From Phreatobacter aquaticus (GTDB lineage Bacteria; Pseudomonadota; Alphaproteobacteria; Rhizobiales; Phreatobacteraceae): 64,000 nucleotides of DNA. Shown one piece after another: positions 8,243-17,048 of this stretch (position 1 is the stretch's first letter; the number at the start of each line of letters is the position of its first letter). The notes beneath the pieces are model-generated. The model was given only the letters and a program-made list of their open reading frames with translations, was not told the origin of the DNA and ran no database searches. Made by a program: the position numbers and the translations under genes. The stretch covers positions 1,450,828 to 1,514,827 of the forward strand of contig NZ_CP039865.1 in assembly GCF_005160265.1 (NCBI RefSeq). Direction: 5' to 3'.

Positions 8243-9327
8243 TTCAGCCGGTCCGATTTCTGGAATGTCTTCTGCCGGCGGAACATGCCCTTCCGGTAGA
8301 ACGGGAACAGCTCGAAATAGGCCTTCAGCTTCAGCCATGCGCCATACATGCCGAGCGGCTCGAACAGGATCACCACGATCAGCACGGCACCGAAGATGGT
8401 CGGCTGCAGGCCGGTCGCCTCGGCGAGCGCCTGCGGCAGCATGGGCTTCAAGGCATTGATCACCTGCGGCAGCGAGATCAGGAAGGCCGCGCCGAACACC
8501 GCGCCGAACACCGCGCCATGGACCGAGCCCAGGCCCCCGATCACCACCATCATGATCAGCTCGATCGACTGCACCACGGTGAACTGGTCGGGCGAGAGGA
8601 AGCGGATGTTGTGGGCATAGAGCGCACCGGCCACGCCCGCAAAGGCCGCCGAGAGCGCAAAGGACAGCGTCTTGTAGGCGGCGAGGTTGACGCCCATGCT
8701 CTGCGCCGAAATCTCGCTGTCGCGGATGGCGACGAAGGCGCGCCCCGTCGGCGAGCGCAGCAGGTTGATCAGGATCAGCCCCGCGCACAGCACCATGAAC
8801 AGGCAGAGATAGTAGAAGGGCGGGCCATCGGCGAAGGCCAGGCCGAACAGCTTCACCGGCGGCACCATCAGCCCCGCATTGCCGCCGGTGACGTGCTCGG
8901 CCCGCGCAATCACCTCTTCCACGATCGTGCCGAAGGCGAGCGTGGCTATACCGAGATAGAGACCTTTGACGCGCAGCGCCGGCAGGCCGATGACGACGCC
9001 GACAATCGCCGCGAACAGGCCCGAGATCGGCATCGAGACGAAGAACGGCACGCCGGCAATCGCCAGCACGGCCTCCGTATAGGCGCCGACCGCCAGGAAG
9101 GCGGCGTGTCCGAGTGACATCTGGCCGGTAAAGCCCGCCAGCAGCATCAGCCCGAAGGCGACGATCGTGTAGATGCCGACCTGGGAAAGCTGCGTCAGCA
9201 CATAGGGCGAGACGACGAGGGGCGCGACCAGCAGCACGGCCGCCAGGAGGCCGTACCAGAAGACCTGACCGCTGTGCTGGAACAGCTGGATGTCCTGCTC
9301 GTAGCGCGTCTTGAAGATGAAGCGCAT
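8239..9327 (-). CDS. livM: Branched-chain amino acid-type ABC transporter permease LivM
   Basis: Inner-membrane permease, 362 residues with about nine to ten hydrophobic segments. Family motifs: M-L-L-A-G-F-T-G-Q-M-S-L-G-H-A-A-F near residue 60, and R-S-P-T-G-R-A-F-V-A-I-R-D-S-E near 195, the cytoplasmic loop that touches the ATPase. Four bases separate it from livH, and it overlaps livG by four bases. The N-terminal 25 residues are cytoplasmic and charged, as usual for LivM. Confidence 0.92.
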   Translation of the reverse strand: MRFIFKTRYEQDIQLFQHSGQVFWYGLLAAVLLVAPLVVSPYVLTQLSQVGIYTIVAFGLMLLAGFTGQMSLGHAAFLAVGAYTEAVLAIAGVPFFVSMPISGLFAAIVGVVIGLPALRVKGLYLGIATLAFGTIVEEVIARAEHVTGGNAGLMVPPVKLFGLAFADGPPFYYLCLFMVLCAGLILINLLRSPTGRAFVAIRDSEISAQSMGVNLAAYKTLSFALSAAFAGVAGALYAHNIRFLSPDQFTVVQSIELIMMVVIGGLGSVHGAVFGAVFGAAFLISLPQVINALKPMLPQALAEATGLQPTIFGAVLIVVILFEPLGMYGAWLKLKAYFELFPFYRKGMFRRQKTFQKSDRLK

Positions 9328-9331
9328 GGGC

Positions 9332-10207
9332 TCAGACCTTCTTCGCGAGCCGTTCGCCGAACAGGCCGGTGGGTTTGACCACCAGCATGATCAGCACGAC
9401 GACGAAGGCGGCGACGTCCTTGAAGCCCTCGATCAGGTAGAAGCCGGCGAGCGCCTCGACCACGCCGATGATCAGCCCGCCGACAATGGCGCCGGGCAGC
9501 GAGGTGAAGCCGCCGATCACCGCGGCCGGGAAGGCCTTGATCCCGATGAAGCCCATATTGGCGTGGATGAAGGTGAGCGGTGCGAGCAGGATGCCGGCGA
9601 TCGCCGCCACCGCCGCCGAGATGCCCCAGATCAGGCCGGAGAAGCGCTTGACCGGGATGCCCATGTAATAGGCCGCCAGCTGGTTCTGGCTCATCGCCTG
9701 CATGGCGATGCCGATCTTGGTGTAGCGGAACATGGCGGCGAGCGCCCCGCAGAGGATCAGCGTCACCGCGATCACCACCACATGCTCGGCCGAGATCACC
9801 AGGCCGCCGAGCCGGAACACCTCGCCGCGAAACGGCGTTGGCAGCGAATGGGTGTCGGTGCCGACCACCGGGATCATGGTGACGAGCCCGCGCGCCATAT
9901 AGCCGATGCCGATGGTCACCATCACGATGGAGAAGGCGGGATGGCCGAGGATGGGCCTGAGCACCAGCCGCTCGATCATGAGCCCCACCAGCGCGGTCGC
10001 GATCATGGCTGCGGCCAGCGACAGCCAATAGGGCAGGCCGAGCACGGTGGTGGCGAACAGACCTGAAAAGGCCCCGATCATCATCAACTCGCCTTGCGCG
10101 AAATTGACGGTTTCGGTCGCCTTGTAGATCAGCACGAATCCGAGCGCGATCAGGCCGTAGATACAGCCTTGCGCAAGCCCGCTGACAACGAGCTGTATGA
10201 ATTGCAA
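9332..10207 (-). CDS. livH: Branched-chain amino acid-type ABC transporter permease LivH
   Basis: Inner-membrane permease, 291 residues, first gene of the liv group. It begins M-Q-F-I-Q-L-V-V-S-G-L-A-Q-G-C-I-Y-G-L, the typical LivH start, and has about eight membrane segments and the R-Y-T-K-I-G-I-A-M-Q-A-M-S loop. With livM, livG, livF, the acyl-CoA synthetase, the binding protein and perhaps the acyl-CoA dehydrogenase it forms one minus-strand unit. No regulator is next to it. Confidence 0.92.
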   Translation of the reverse strand: MQFIQLVVSGLAQGCIYGLIALGFVLIYKATETVNFAQGELMMIGAFSGLFATTVLGLPYWLSLAAAMIATALVGLMIERLVLRPILGHPAFSIVMVTIGIGYMARGLVTMIPVVGTDTHSLPTPFRGEVFRLGGLVISAEHVVVIAVTLILCGALAAMFRYTKIGIAMQAMSQNQLAAYYMGIPVKRFSGLIWGISAAVAAIAGILLAPLTFIHANMGFIGIKAFPAAVIGGFTSLPGAIVGGLIIGVVEALAGFYLIEGFKDVAAFVVVLIMLVVKPTGLFGERLAKKV

Positions 10208-10256
10208 GCGGGCTCTCCCTCGCTTCCGGCGTTTCCCTCATGCACTGCGTCGTCCG

Positions 10257-10273
10257 GAGCGGTTGATCCGCTC
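10257..10273 (-). terminator. Short hairpin after the BKACE gene
   Basis: GAGCGG-TTGAT-CCGCTC, 15 bp past the BKACE stop and 50 bp before livH. There is no clear U-run, so it may be a weak terminator or an RNA-protecting hairpin. Confidence 0.3.
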
Positions 10274-10287
10274 TCGGCGCGTTGTCG

Positions 10288-11151
10288 TCAGGCGATCCCG
10301 AGCAGGGCGCGCGCCTCCTTGGGGCTCGCGATCTCGCGTCCGGTCTGCCTGACGAGGCCGGCGATCTCCTCGATCAGCTGGCCGTTGGACGTCACCTTGG
10401 TGCCGTCCGCTGTGTAGAATGTGTCCTCCAGCCCGGTACGCATATGGCCGCCGAGTTCAGCACAGCGGCGATGCAGTTGCCAGATGCCGGCGCGGCCAAT
10501 CGCAGTCACCTGCCAATTGGCGGCGGGCACCTTGAGCTTCAGCAGGATCGGCAGGAGATCGGGGTCTGCCGGCATGCCGGATTCCACCCCCATGACGAAA
10601 TTGTACTGCGGCGGACGGAACAGCATGCCCGCCTGTCCGTAAAGCCCGACCGAGCGCACGATGCCGGTATCGAAGCACTCGAATTCCGGCACGGTTCCGG
10701 CGGGCTTCATCACATCGAGATAGGCCTGGATCTTGGCGACCGGGTTGTCGAAAAGGTGGGGCGGCCAGGCCCATGTGCCATCGGCCTTCACCTTGAGATA
10801 GTTGAGCGAACCGGCATTGCAGGCGGCCACTTCCGGCTTTGTCTCACGGATGCAGGCGAGCGCGCCCTGATAATCCGGGCCGACCACGCCGGACGTGTGG
10901 TTGATCACCACATCCGGGCAGGCTGCGCGGATTGCCGCCTGGACCTCTTGCGACAGCGCCACGTCCCAGCTCGGCAGGTGCCCCTTGCCCTCGCCCTGCT
11001 GGCGCAGATGGATATGCATCACGCTCGCGCCGGCCTCATAGGCGCGGCGGGCCTCCGCCGCCATCTCGGCCGGTGTCACCGGCACATGGTGCTGGCGCGG
11101 ATCGGTCAGCACGCCGTTCAGCGCTGCGGTGATGATGGCCTTGTCGCTCAT
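10288..11151 (-). CDS. BKACE-family beta-keto acid cleavage enzyme (3-keto-5-aminohexanoate cleavage-like)
   Basis: DUF849/BKACE family, 287 residues. These Zn enzymes condense a beta-keto acid with acetyl-CoA and split it into acetoacetate and a new acyl-CoA. The zinc ligands are visible: H-I-H-L-R with His46 and His48 (same numbers as in Kce) and the C-terminal Glu in A-E-L-G-G-H-M-R-T-G-L-E-D near 232; the usual N-H-T-S-G near 84-88 is also kept. It lies 80 bp upstream of livH on the same strand. The substrate varies widely in this family, so lysine fermentation is not implied; a beta-keto acid from the neighbouring pathway is a reasonable guess. Confidence 0.9.
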   Translation of the reverse strand: MSDKAIITAALNGVLTDPRQHHVPVTPAEMAAEARRAYEAGASVMHIHLRQQGEGKGHLPSWDVALSQEVQAAIRAACPDVVINHTSGVVGPDYQGALACIRETKPEVAACNAGSLNYLKVKADGTWAWPPHLFDNPVAKIQAYLDVMKPAGTVPEFECFDTGIVRSVGLYGQAGMLFRPPQYNFVMGVESGMPADPDLLPILLKLKVPAANWQVTAIGRAGIWQLHRRCAELGGHMRTGLEDTFYTADGTKVTSNGQLIEEIAGLVRQTGREIASPKEARALLGIA

Positions 11152-11286
11152 GCCGGCGAATTCCCATGACGATGCGGGTCATGGTTTCAGCGCCGGGTGC
11201 GAGCGTCTTGCGTCAATCGGCTAAGCGCCAACGGCAAAGAGCCGCCGTGGGTGCGGCGGCTCTTGCAAGCGATGATCGTTCTCGGG

Positions 11287-11715
11287 TCAGGCGTGGGCGG
11301 GCCTGGCGAAATAGCCGAAGAGACCCGGCTCGCGCTTCCAGGCATCAGCCGCGATCACCAGCGACATGAAGCCCCAGAGCGCCAGATATTCGATGCCGCC
11401 GCCGGCCCAGAACCAGCCGAGCCCGCGGGTGGCGACGATCGCATAGGCGGCCACCGCCATCAGGCCTGCCGAGACGACGCCGAGATATTTGGTGCCGATG
11501 CCGAGGATCAGGCCGACCGCGCAGACGGCCTCCATCACCATGGCGAGCACCACGAAGAAGGCCGGCGGCTGGAAGCCCGCCTTGGCGAAGAAGGCGACCG
11601 TGCCGGCATAGCCGGTGATCTTGCCGATGACATGGGGAATGTAGAACAGGCCGCACAGCACGCGGACGCTGTCCATCGGACGGTTGATATCGAAATTGGG
11701 GGTGAACTCGGACAT
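11287..11715 (-). CDS. DoxX-family membrane protein
   Basis: About 142 residues with four hydrophobic helices, typical of small DoxX/DoxD-like inner-membrane proteins. I use the ATG at 11715 (M-S-E-F-T-P-N-F-D), since the upstream extension to 11760 is Arg-rich and has no sense. The first helix has V-R-V-L-C-G-L-F-Y-I-P-H-V-I-G-K, the family pattern. DoxX proteins are linked to quinone- or thiol-dependent redox work, but no exact role is shown here. It lies alone between the BKACE gene and the enoyl-CoA hydratase gene. Confidence 0.8.
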   Translation of the reverse strand: MSEFTPNFDINRPMDSVRVLCGLFYIPHVIGKITGYAGTVAFFAKAGFQPPAFFVVLAMVMEAVCAVGLILGIGTKYLGVVSAGLMAVAAYAIVATRGLGWFWAGGGIEYLALWGFMSLVIAADAWKREPGLFGYFARPAHA

Positions 11716-11830
11716 GGGCTGCCTCGCCTGGGGTGGGGCTCGACGCTCGCGTCGCGACATGCGGCGTGGCGAAAGCAGGGCGAGGATGATCCCGTCGGGT
11801 CCGAAGCAGCTTGAGCGAGATCAACCGATT

Positions 11831-11870
11831 TCATGCGAAAATGCCTGCTGAGGCAGGCGGTTTCGCATGA
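11831..11870. terminator. Long hairpin between the hydratase and DoxX genes
   Basis: TCATGCGAAA / TTTCGCATGA outer arms (10 bp, perfect) enclose GCCTGC-TGAG-GCAGGC (6 bp, perfect) with a 2x2 internal mismatch. Four T follow on the plus strand; on the minus strand, where the genes run, the T-run is absent. It lies 37 bp past the enoyl-CoA hydratase stop, so it probably ends or protects the carboxylase operon transcript, but an operator is possible. Confidence 0.5.
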
Positions 11871-11906
11871 TTTTCGTAAGGTAAGGCCTGTTTTGGGTCG
11901 ATCCCG

Positions 11907-12683
11907 TCAGGTGTGACCCCAGTTCGGCTTCCGCTTCTCGGCGAAGGCGGCCATGCCCTCCTTCGCATCGGCCGTCTGGGCGGTGAGCGCAATCTGCGCC
12001 TCCGTATAGGCGATCGCCTCGTCGAAGCTCATCGCGCGGATGGCCCGCATGGCATATTTGCCGCGGCTGATCGCCATGGGCGACTTGTCGATCAGTCGGT
12101 TGGCGAGCCAAGCCACCTTGGCGTCGAGGTCCTGAGCCGGCACAGCATAATTGATCAGTCCGGCGGAGACAGCTTCGGCAGGCGTGAAGGGCTCGCCGGT
12201 CAGGCACCATTCGGCCACGAGGCGGCGCGGCACCATGTCCTGCAACAGGCTCAGCACCTGCATCGGGAAGACGCCGACCTTCACCTCCGGCAGGCCGAAG
12301 ACCACGTGGTCGGCCGCAACCGCCATGTCGGTCATGCACAGAAGGCCCATGCCGCCGGCCATGCAGGCGCCGTTGACCCGGGCGATCGAGGGCTTGGTGG
12401 CGTTCTGCGACAGCCGCAGCAGATCGGCATAATCGCTGTTCGGCCGGTCCTGGCCGAAGCCCATGCCGCGGCCGGGCTGCAGGTCGGCTCCGGCACAGAA
12501 GGCCTTGTCGCCTGTGCCCGTCAGCACGATGACGCGAATGGCGGGATCGGCATGGGCCTGCTTGTAGCCCGCGGCAATACCGGCCAGCACATCGGCATTG
12601 ATGGCGTTGCGCTTGTCCGGCCGGTTGATGGTGATGGTCAGGACCGGGCCGTCGGTCGCGATGAGAACGGGTTGGTCGGTCAT
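11907..12683 (-). CDS. Enoyl-CoA hydratase/isomerase-family protein (AtuE/LiuC-like position)
   Basis: Crotonase fold, 258 residues. Substrate and oxyanion-hole motifs: N-R-P-D-K-R-N-A-I-N near 20-29, A-F-C-A-G-A-D-L near 65 and G-A-C-M-A-G-G-M-G-L near 105. It would hydrate a 2,3-enoyl-CoA. Its start ATG overlaps the biotin-carboxylase stop by four bases. In leucine (Liu) and acyclic-terpene (Atu) pathways a hydratase follows the biotin-dependent carboxylase, which fits its place here; the exact substrate is not shown. Confidence 0.87.
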   Translation of the reverse strand: MTDQPVLIATDGPVLTITINRPDKRNAINADVLAGIAAGYKQAHADPAIRVIVLTGTGDKAFCAGADLQPGRGMGFGQDRPNSDYADLLRLSQNATKPSIARVNGACMAGGMGLLCMTDMAVAADHVVFGLPEVKVGVFPMQVLSLLQDMVPRRLVAEWCLTGEPFTPAEAVSAGLINYAVPAQDLDAKVAWLANRLIDKSPMAISRGKYAMRAIRAMSFDEAIAYTEAQIALTAQTADAKEGMAAFAEKRKPNWGHT

Positions 12684-14677
12684 GGGTTCACTCCGTCTTG
12701 TGCCGCCTCGATCCGCGCCAGAAACCGGCCGGTCGTCACCTGGTCGCCGGCCGTGACCGCGATCTCGGCGACCCGGCCGGCCACTTGCGCCCGGTGGACA
12801 TGTTCCATCTTCATCGCCTCGAGCGTCACCACCGCCTCGCCGGCGGCGATCTCGGCGCCCTCGGCGACATGGACCGCCACGATGCGGCCGTTCATGGCAG
12901 CGCTGATCCGCCCGTCGCCACCGTCGCTGCCGGGCGGACGGGCCGCCGCGCGGGTGAGGTCCTGGACGATGATCTGGTCGGCGCCGCGCTGCAGGCAGAG
13001 CTGGTCGCCGCTCAGGGTGAAGGCGACGGTCTCTGTCAGGCCGTCGTGGCGATAGGTGAGGCGTGGCGCACGCCCGGCCGGTTCCTCAAGCGCGATCACC
13101 TCGATGGTGGAGGCGGTGCCGCCGCCCTCGATCCGGTAAAGCCCGTCGCGGCCGCGATGGATGGCCACCGCATGGGCTGTACCGCCGAGGTCGAGCACCA
13201 TCGGCACGGCGAGCGGCGGGCCGACATGACGGGGCTTGAGGCGATAGGCGGGCGGCGTTGCCGCGACAAAGAGGACGAGGGCGGCGAGCGCCGGATCGGG
13301 CAGTCCGAGGGGCGTTTTGGCCGGAAGGAGATCTCCCTCCTGTTCCACGATGAATCCGGTTGTCGCGTGCCCCTCGGCAAAGACGGGATGGGCGAGCGAC
13401 CGGGCCAGAAACCCCTGATTGGTGGCGATTCCGAGCGCAATCGAGCCGTTCAGGGCCGAAATCAGCCGCCTCCGCGCCTCCTCGCGCGTGTCGCCATGGG
13501 CGATCAGCTTGGCGATCATCGAATCATAGAAAGGTGGCACCGCACTGCCGGAACGGAGCGCGGTCTCCACCCGGATTCCGCTCTCCATCTCGAAGGCGGC
13601 GAACGTGCCGGACTGCGGCATGAAGCCTTGGCGCGGGTCTTCGGCGCAGAGCCGCACCTCGATCGCATGGCCCTCGAAGCGCACCTGATGCTGGGCGAGC
13701 GGCAGCGCCTCGCCCGCGGCAACCCGCAATTGCCACTCCACCAGATCGAGCCCGGTGATTGCCTCCGTCACCGGGTGCTCGACCTGCAGCCGGGTGTTCA
13801 TCTCCATGAAGTAGAAGCGGTTTTCGGCATCGAGCAGGAATTCCAGCGTGCCCGCGCCCTCATAGGCCAGCGCCTGCACCGCCTTGACCGAGACCTCGCC
13901 CATCCGGGCCCGAAGGTCGGCTGAGACGGCCGGCGAGGGCGCTTCCTCGATCAGCTTCTGGTGGCGCCGCTGCACCGAACAATCGCGCTCGCCGAGATGG
14001 ATCGCGTTGCCGTGACGGTCGCCGAAGACCTGGATCTCGATATGACGAGGGCGGACGATCGCCTTCTCGATCAGGACAGTATCGTTGCCGAAGGCATTGG
14101 CCGCTTCCGACTTCGCGCTGCGCAGCAGTTCGGCGAAACTGGCGGCATCGGGAACGAGCCGCATGCCGCGCCCGCCGCCACCCGCAACCGCCTTGATCAT
14201 CACGGGAAAGCCGAGTTTGCCGGCTTCTTCGGCAAGCCGCTGCTCGCTCTGGTCGTCGCCCTGATAGCCCGGCACCACCGGCACGCCGGCCGCCGCCATG
14301 AAGGCCTTGGCGCCGGCCTTGTCGCCCATGGCGTCGATCGCCTGCGGCGAGGGGCCGATGAAGACGAGGCCGGCCGCCTGGACGGCACGGGCGAAGGCTG
14401 CATTCTCGGCGAGGAAGCCGTAGCCCGGATGGATCGCGTCTGCCCCCGCGCGCCGCGCCGCCTCGATGATGGCGGGGATGTTCAGATAGGACTCAGCCGG
14501 CCGGGAACCACCGATGCGCACGGCCCGGTCGGCCATGCGGACATGGAGCGCCTCCGCGTCGGCATCGGAATAGACCGCGACCGTCGCAAAGCCCATGCGG
14601 CGGGCCGTTGCCATGATGCGCAGCGCGATCTCGCCGCGATTGGCGATCAGGATGGTGCGGAAGGCTGTCGCGGTCAT
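12680..14677 (-). CDS. Biotin-dependent acyl-CoA carboxylase, biotin carboxylase/BCCP subunit
   Basis: Alpha subunit, 665 residues, of the methylcrotonyl-/geranyl-/propionyl-CoA carboxylase type. It opens F-R-T-I-L-I-A-N-R-G-E-I-A-L-R, the biotin-carboxylase N-domain; ATP-grasp loop K-A-V-A-G-G-G-G-R-G-M-R; H-I-E-I-Q-V-F-G-D; catalytic E-M-N-T-R-L-Q-V-E-H; and at the C-terminal end the biotinyl lysine in E-A-M-K-M-E-H. I start at ATG 14677; the longer open frame up to 15058 is the shadow of the partner gene. The stop of the carboxyltransferase gene overlaps this start as ATGA, so the two subunits are made together. Confidence 0.92.
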   Translation of the reverse strand: MTATAFRTILIANRGEIALRIMATARRMGFATVAVYSDADAEALHVRMADRAVRIGGSRPAESYLNIPAIIEAARRAGADAIHPGYGFLAENAAFARAVQAAGLVFIGPSPQAIDAMGDKAGAKAFMAAAGVPVVPGYQGDDQSEQRLAEEAGKLGFPVMIKAVAGGGGRGMRLVPDAASFAELLRSAKSEAANAFGNDTVLIEKAIVRPRHIEIQVFGDRHGNAIHLGERDCSVQRRHQKLIEEAPSPAVSADLRARMGEVSVKAVQALAYEGAGTLEFLLDAENRFYFMEMNTRLQVEHPVTEAITGLDLVEWQLRVAAGEALPLAQHQVRFEGHAIEVRLCAEDPRQGFMPQSGTFAAFEMESGIRVETALRSGSAVPPFYDSMIAKLIAHGDTREEARRRLISALNGSIALGIATNQGFLARSLAHPVFAEGHATTGFIVEQEGDLLPAKTPLGLPDPALAALVLFVAATPPAYRLKPRHVGPPLAVPMVLDLGGTAHAVAIHRGRDGLYRIEGGGTASTIEVIALEEPAGRAPRLTYRHDGLTETVAFTLSGDQLCLQRGADQIIVQDLTRAAARPPGSDGGDGRISAAMNGRIVAVHVAEGAEIAAGEAVVTLEAMKMEHVHRAQVAGRVAEIAVTAGDQVTTGRFLARIEAAQDGVNP

Positions 14678-16299
14678 CAGGGCCTCGCGACCGAAAACTG
14701 CATGGGAACGGGCTTGCGCCGCTCGGCATCGCGGCAGATGGCGAGCGCCTCTGCCAGCACCGCGCGGGTGTCGCGCGGGTCGATCACGCCGTCGTCGAGC
14801 AGGCGGGCGGAGGTCGCGAACACGTCCATCTGGCTGTCGAACAGGGTGACGATCTTGTCTTTCAGCGCGCCGATCTGCTCTTCGTCCGCCGGCTTGCCGC
14901 GCCGCGCGGCGGCGGCGCGGGTGACGATCGCCATGGTCTCGGCGGCCTGCTCGCCGCCCATCACGGCGGTGCGCGCATTGGGCCAGGAGAAGCAGAAGCG
15001 GGGCCCGAAGCCGCGACCGCACATGCCGTAATTGCCCGCGCCATAGGAGGCGCCGCAATAGAGGGTGATCTGCGGCACGGTGGCATTGGTCACCGCCTGG
15101 ATCATCTTGGAGCCGTGCTTGATCATGCCGGCCTCCTCATAAGCGCGGCCGACCATGAAGCCGGTCGTGTTGTTGAGGTAGAGGATCGGCGTCTTCGACT
15201 GGCAGCAGGCCTGGATGAAGTGCGTCGCCTTGTTGGCGCCGGCCGGGTCCAGCGGGCCATTGTTGGTGATGATCCCCACGGGATGGCCTTGGATGCTGGC
15301 GTGGCCGCAGACGGTTGCCGGGCCATAGGCTTCGCCGAAAGCCAGGAAGTTCGAGCCGTCGACGATGCGCGCGATCACCTCGCGCATGTCGACTGGGCGC
15401 TTGCCGTCCATGGGCATGATACCGAGAAGGTCCTCGGCGTCGTGAAGCGGTTCGGCGAACGCGGGCTCGGCCAGAGGGGGTCGGTCGCGGTCCCAACCGA
15501 GGCCTGCGACGACCTCGCGGGCAAGCCGCAAGGCGTCGCGGTCGTCCTCGGCCAGATAGTCGCCGAGGCCCGAAATGCTGGTGTGCATCTCCGCGCCGCC
15601 GAGCTCCTCTTCCGTCGCGATCTCGCCGGTGGCGGCCTTCAAGAGCGGCGGCCCGGCCAGGAAGGCGCGGGTGCGGCCGCGCACCATGATGATGTAGTCG
15701 GAGAGGCCGGTCTGATAGGCGCCGCCGGCGGTCGACGAGCCGTGGGTGACCGTTATGACCGGCAGGCCGGCTGCCGACAGCCTCGCCAGATTGCGGAACG
15801 TCGTGCCGCCGTGGATGAAGTGCTCCACCTTGTAGCGCATGAGGTTCGCGCCGGCGCTTTCGACCAACTGGAGATAGGGCAGCTTGTTCTCCAGCGCGAT
15901 TTCCTGGCCGCGCAGCTTCTTTTCCAGCCCCATGGGCTGCAACGCGCCCGCATCGATGCCGGCATCGCTCGCCGAGATGAAGCAGCGCACGCCCGCGACA
16001 ATCCCGATGCCAGAGACGACGCCCGAGCCCGGCACGCTGCGGTCGGGATCGGGAACGTCCATGCAATAGCCGGAGAGTGAGGCGAGCTCGATGAACGGTG
16101 TACCAGGATCGATCAGCAACGCGACGCGTTCGCGCGGCAGGAGCTGCCCGCGCTCGTGAAAGCGCGGGCCGGCCAGCGCCGACGCCTGTGTCGCCCGTTC
16201 TTCAAGCGCGCGCACCCGCCCGATCAACGCCAGCATGCCGTCGCGGTTGGCGACAAAGTCCGTGCTGCCGGAATTGAGCGTCGTCTCGATGATCGCCAT
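14677..16299 (-). CDS. Biotin-dependent acyl-CoA carboxylase, carboxyltransferase subunit
   Basis: Beta subunit, 540 residues, with the two crotonase-like carboxyltransferase halves. N-half: G-S-S-T-A-G-G-A-Y with the oxyanion glycines; C-half: I-T-N-N-G-P-L-D-P-A-G-A-N-K-A, then C-G-A-S-Y-G-A-G-N-Y-G-M-C-G-R and W-P-N-A-R-T-A-V-M-G-G-E-Q-A-A. These fit the methylcrotonyl/geranyl-CoA carboxylase branch; from memory the N-half (S-V-P-G-S-G-V-V, D-A-G-A-L-Q-P-M-G) looks nearer to geranyl-CoA carboxylase AtuC than to LiuB. Start at ATG 16299. No HMG-CoA lyase gene is near, which speaks against plain leucine breakdown. Confidence 0.9.
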   Translation of the reverse strand: MAIIETTLNSGSTDFVANRDGMLALIGRVRALEERATQASALAGPRFHERGQLLPRERVALLIDPGTPFIELASLSGYCMDVPDPDRSVPGSGVVSGIGIVAGVRCFISASDAGIDAGALQPMGLEKKLRGQEIALENKLPYLQLVESAGANLMRYKVEHFIHGGTTFRNLARLSAAGLPVITVTHGSSTAGGAYQTGLSDYIIMVRGRTRAFLAGPPLLKAATGEIATEEELGGAEMHTSISGLGDYLAEDDRDALRLAREVVAGLGWDRDRPPLAEPAFAEPLHDAEDLLGIMPMDGKRPVDMREVIARIVDGSNFLAFGEAYGPATVCGHASIQGHPVGIITNNGPLDPAGANKATHFIQACCQSKTPILYLNNTTGFMVGRAYEEAGMIKHGSKMIQAVTNATVPQITLYCGASYGAGNYGMCGRGFGPRFCFSWPNARTAVMGGEQAAETMAIVTRAAAARRGKPADEEQIGALKDKIVTLFDSQMDVFATSARLLDDGVIDPRDTRAVLAEALAICRDAERRKPVPMQFSVARP

Positions 16300-16376
16300 G
16301 CGGCCGGATCCCTCACTGATCGGATCCGAGACTGGCGGCTCCCCGCCATCAGGTCTTGTGCCGACTGGCTGGCGCG

Positions 16377-17048
16377 TCAGCCGGCCTTCATGTCGGGCGG
16401 AAAGGTCGGGCCGATCCCCTGTTCGGCGGCGGCCTTGTCCTGCGCCGCGAGGGCGGCAAGATATCCGGGCCTCGCCGACAACCTGGCCCAATAGGCCGCG
16501 ACGGCGGGCGAGAAGTCCTTCGACAGGCCGAGGATTTCCGCCAGCATCAGCGCATAGCCGACCGAGATATCGGCGGCGGTGAAGCGCCCGGCGGCGAGAT
16601 AGTCCGAGGCGCCGACCACGGCATCCACCCCGCGCAGGCGGCCGTGGAACCACTTCGCATAGTCTTCCGCCACCTGCGGCTGCAGGCGCTCGGGCGTCTC
16701 GAAGCGGCTGTAGCGCAGCACCAGCGCCTGCGGAAAGGTGAGCGTCGCCTCGCCGAAATGCAGCCAGTTCAGATAGGCGCCGAAGGCTTTGTCGTCAGGG
16801 CTCACGGCCAGCGGCGTCGGCCCATGGCGCACGCCGAGATATTCGCAGATCGCCGCGGATTCACTCATCCGCGTGTCGCCATCGATCAGATAGGGCACGG
16901 TGCCCAGCGGATTGACCTCGAAATAGGGCTTGTGGCGCGCCCGCGGCGGGAAGGGCATGACCTTCAGATCATAGGGCAGGCCCATTTCCTCGAGCATCCA
17001 GAGCGGACGGAACGAGCGGGCCGACAGGCAGTGGAACAGCGTGATCAT
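16377..17048 (-). CDS. Glutathione S-transferase-family protein
   Basis: About 223 residues. N-terminal thioredoxin-like domain (I-T-L-F-H-C-L-S-A-R-S-F-R-P; cis-Pro in N-P-L-G-T-V-P-Y-L; S-E-S-A-A-I-C-E-Y-L near residue 65, the glutathione gamma-glutamate site) and an all-helical C-terminal domain. Start ATG 17048 overlaps the stop of the acyl-CoA dehydrogenase gene by four bases, so it is a true member of this operon and not a chance neighbour. GST-fold proteins inside catabolic operons may isomerise or remove reactive enoyl intermediates; that is a guess here. Confidence 0.87.
   Translation of the reverse strand: MITLFHCLSARSFRPLWMLEEMGLPYDLKVMPFPPRARHKPYFEVNPLGTVPYLIDGDTRMSESAAICEYLGVRHGPTPLAVSPDDKAFGAYLNWLHFGEATLTFPQALVLRYSRFETPERLQPQVAEDYAKWFHGRLRGVDAVVGASDYLAAGRFTAADISVGYALMLAEILGLSKDFSPAVAAYWARLSARPGYLAALAAQDKAAAEQGIGPTFPPDMKAG

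Noticed and set aside
12680-15058. Long form (792 codons) of the biotin-carboxylase gene
   Set aside because: The extra N-terminal part is the shadow of the carboxyltransferase gene; the biotin-carboxylase family start F-R-T-I-L-I-A-N-R-G-E lies directly after ATG 14677.
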